From contig JALJEE010003038.1 of assembly GCA_023231475.1 (NCBI GenBank), positions 62,001 through 126,000 of the forward strand: 64,000 nucleotides of DNA, read 5' to 3'. The stretch comes from Seison nebaliae. Lineage: Eukaryota > Rotifera > Pararotatoria > Seisonacea > Seisonidae. A program made the position numbers and the translations under genes. Under the pieces are notes generated by a model. It was not told where the DNA came from, searched no databases, and saw only the letters and a program-made list of their open reading frames with translations. This document shows, piece by piece, positions 62,032 through 64,000 of this stretch (position 1 is the first letter of the stretch; every line of letters begins with the position of its first letter).

Positions 62032-64000
62032 ATGCCGAAAGTGACTGCTGGTCCTTTAGCCATAAGATTTCGAGTAAATCGTCAGAGTGCTATGAAAAGA
62101 AAAGTTTCCTTATTTTTTTTCATTTTCATTAAAAACTTTTCTTAATTAGCGATTCCGATCATTGTGTCATGGGAAAACTCCTGAAGAATGTAGAACTAAC
62201 AAGAATGAACGTTGTCATTCACTAGTCCTTTCACATAGTGAGACATGTAATGTCCATCGGAAGGACTCTGTTTTTTTGCCGAAAACAAAAAAATTCAACA
62301 TTCCAACTCTTCATGAAGTGGAAGAGAATGATATTAATTTGGATGAAGAATATCGAGTGGACAATAGAAAGTTAACGGAGAAGAAAAGAGAGAAAAAGGA
62401 TGATATTGGATCTGATCGAAGTAGAAGAAGTCATCCATTAACGGCAATTGAAAAAGAAAACGTTCTTCCGACCAGTAAAAGAAATTTAAATATCCTGGAA
62501 ATGAAAAAAGACGATGGTATTGTACGTAAAGGTCGAAAGTCGAAATCGTCATCTGTCAGTATTGTACATGCGGCTGACAAGAAGAAACATCTTCCCAGTT
62601 ATAATCGATATAGTATTGTAACACATACGACACAGGAACAAGATGAAATATCATCAACTTGTTCGTCGTTTAGTGACGATTCTGATTCTTCCCAGAAAGA
62701 TTCTCATTCGGCACCAAAACCAAATTCGGTTAATTATTACAAGAAATACGATGTGATAAAAGTGAAATCGGACCATAATATATTCGTTAATTCAAAATTA
62801 CCGAATGTTGGTTGTATAAAATCTGATTTACATTTGTTCAGTCTCCCGAAGAACTGTCAACCGGATATGGTGGAACAGTCTCTGATGGATAATGCCGATT
62901 CCGATGGTATTACTAACGAGAATAATAAGATGAGGAAACATCTTCTCTCTCAACAATCGGATCATAAGAATGAACGGAAAATGTCGAAATTATTGTCTGA
63001 TGGTATTCAAGAAGAAGCGTCTAGATTATCGAGTGGTCGTTCATTGACGATGGAGAGTTCGGAATCGAGTGATTCTTTCATTCATGTCAAGAAGAAGATT
63101 GAAGACGTTGGTGTTCAATGTGATAGGAATTTATTCAATTTCTCTTCAAAAGAAAAATTATCTGCAGAAGATGCATTGAAAACGATTTATCGATATGCTA
63201 TGGAACATGATCAAGAACGATTCCAAGATATCGCTCATAAGGATGACATGTATGTGGCCTTATCAACAATTGATCATTATCTTTTCCTAGTGACAGGATT
63301 CGATGTTAGATTACTTCACAAATATTCGGTGATGTTAGAGAAAGATATTATCAAATTGAGAAATCAAAACGTTTCATTGAAATGTCAAGGAGAAATGCAA
63401 AATACGAAAATGGAGAAATTAACGAAATCGAACGAGGAGAAATCGAGAAGAATTATCGAATTAGAAAATCAATTTACTCTTCTGAACAAGAAGGAAACCA
63501 TCAATCAGATATTGGTCAACATCTCAGAGAAGATCGATAAACATTGTGGTGAATTAAGATTGGTGGATGCTCGTCGAATGCTCGATCAAACGATTAAGGA
63601 TGCATGTCATGAATTGGATTTGAAATATGATCCCGAATATCGAAAAACGAAAAGTCAATTAATTCGTTATAAATTATCCAATGAAGAATTAGAAGGTTAT
63701 TTATTATTTTTACATTTCTCATCAATTCTTTCATATTGTCAGATGATATAAATGTAAAAACGAAAATTTTGGATAGAGTTCAAAATCAGAAATTGCAATT
63801 CCAACGAACTTATCTGCATTTGTTAAAAGAATATACGAGAATGAAACGTCAGTTATTGGCCGCCCAACAATCAGCACTCAACTCTCAATATCGCGAACAT
63901 ATTATTGGTCAATTGTTGTTGCAAACGAATAATGTAGAAGAAGTAGATCATATAAGGAATCATTTGTTGAAGGATCAACGTCGTTGGTTACAGAAATGTG
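62032..64000 (+). CDS. Coiled-coil protein, 3' end beyond window
   Basis: Exons 62032-62103, 62150-63695 and 63743 onward, with introns of 46 and 47 nt in matching phase. The start is MPKVTAGPLAIRFRVNR. About 330 residues are charged, Ser-rich and probably disordered, with two Cys/His pairs near the start (SLCHGKTPEEC, ERCHSLVLS, ETCNVH) that might bind zinc. A motif EDVGVQCDRNLF follows, then a helical domain (LSAEDALKTIYRYAMEH, HYLFLVTGFDVRLLHKYSV) and long coiled coils (KDIIKLRNQNVSLK, EKSRRIIELENQF, KTKILDRVQNQKLQFQRTYL). This is the build of a centrosomal, ciliary or cytoskeletal scaffold, but no named family is recognised. The coding frame is still open at the last base. Confidence 0.75.

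Overview
The window is nuclear DNA from a small-genome, AT-rich bilaterian animal. Genes are split by very short GT-AG introns, mostly 39-60 nt. Protein families point to an animal: Shaker K+ channel, CNOT3, casein kinase 2 beta, PinX1, an Ly6 domain protein, a monocarboxylate-type transporter and a rhodopsin-like receptor. The phylum is not proven. A p47phox-like PX-SH3-SH3 protein, an enolase-4-like protein (a sperm/cilium-linked family) and an animal protein resembling bacterial solute-binding proteins together lean towards a spiralian rather than an insect or nematode; this is inference from family distribution.

Layout. Bases 1-28,000 are gene-poor. They hold an Ly6-type gene (minus, 248-657), a large gap with microsatellites, a Shaker channel gene (core exon 17376-19582, probable 5' exon 14459-14729) and a hidden two-exon secreted-protein gene (minus, 21123-21590). 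A 146-bp inverted copy of the Shaker 3' flank lies at 26767-26912, directly against a composite LINE remnant. From 28,300 to 64,000 the window is gene-dense, often with only 100-700 bp between genes: an SLC16-like transporter; a Nudix-like/EF-hand-like/PPP phosphatase fusion; a PX-SH3-SH3 protein; CK2 beta; an enolase-4-like gene; a DUSP15/22-type phosphatase; a complete front-end fatty acid desaturase; an unknown single-pass protein; CNOT3; another single-pass protein; an intronless receptor; PinX1; a second LINE remnant; a run of small secreted or single-pass proteins; a membrane-tethered SBP_bac_3-like protein; an 817-aa acidic membrane protein; and the start of a coiled-coil protein that runs off the window.

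There is no operon-like logic. Neighbours are arranged head-to-head (PX-SH3 gene/CK2 beta, CNOT3/48.5 kb gene) or tail-to-tail (phosphatase fusion/PX-SH3 gene, receptor/PinX1), as expected in a compact genome. Exon models were built by hand from frame continuity, GT-AG sites and family resemblance. No alignment or RNA evidence was available. No tRNA, rRNA or CRISPR was recognised.
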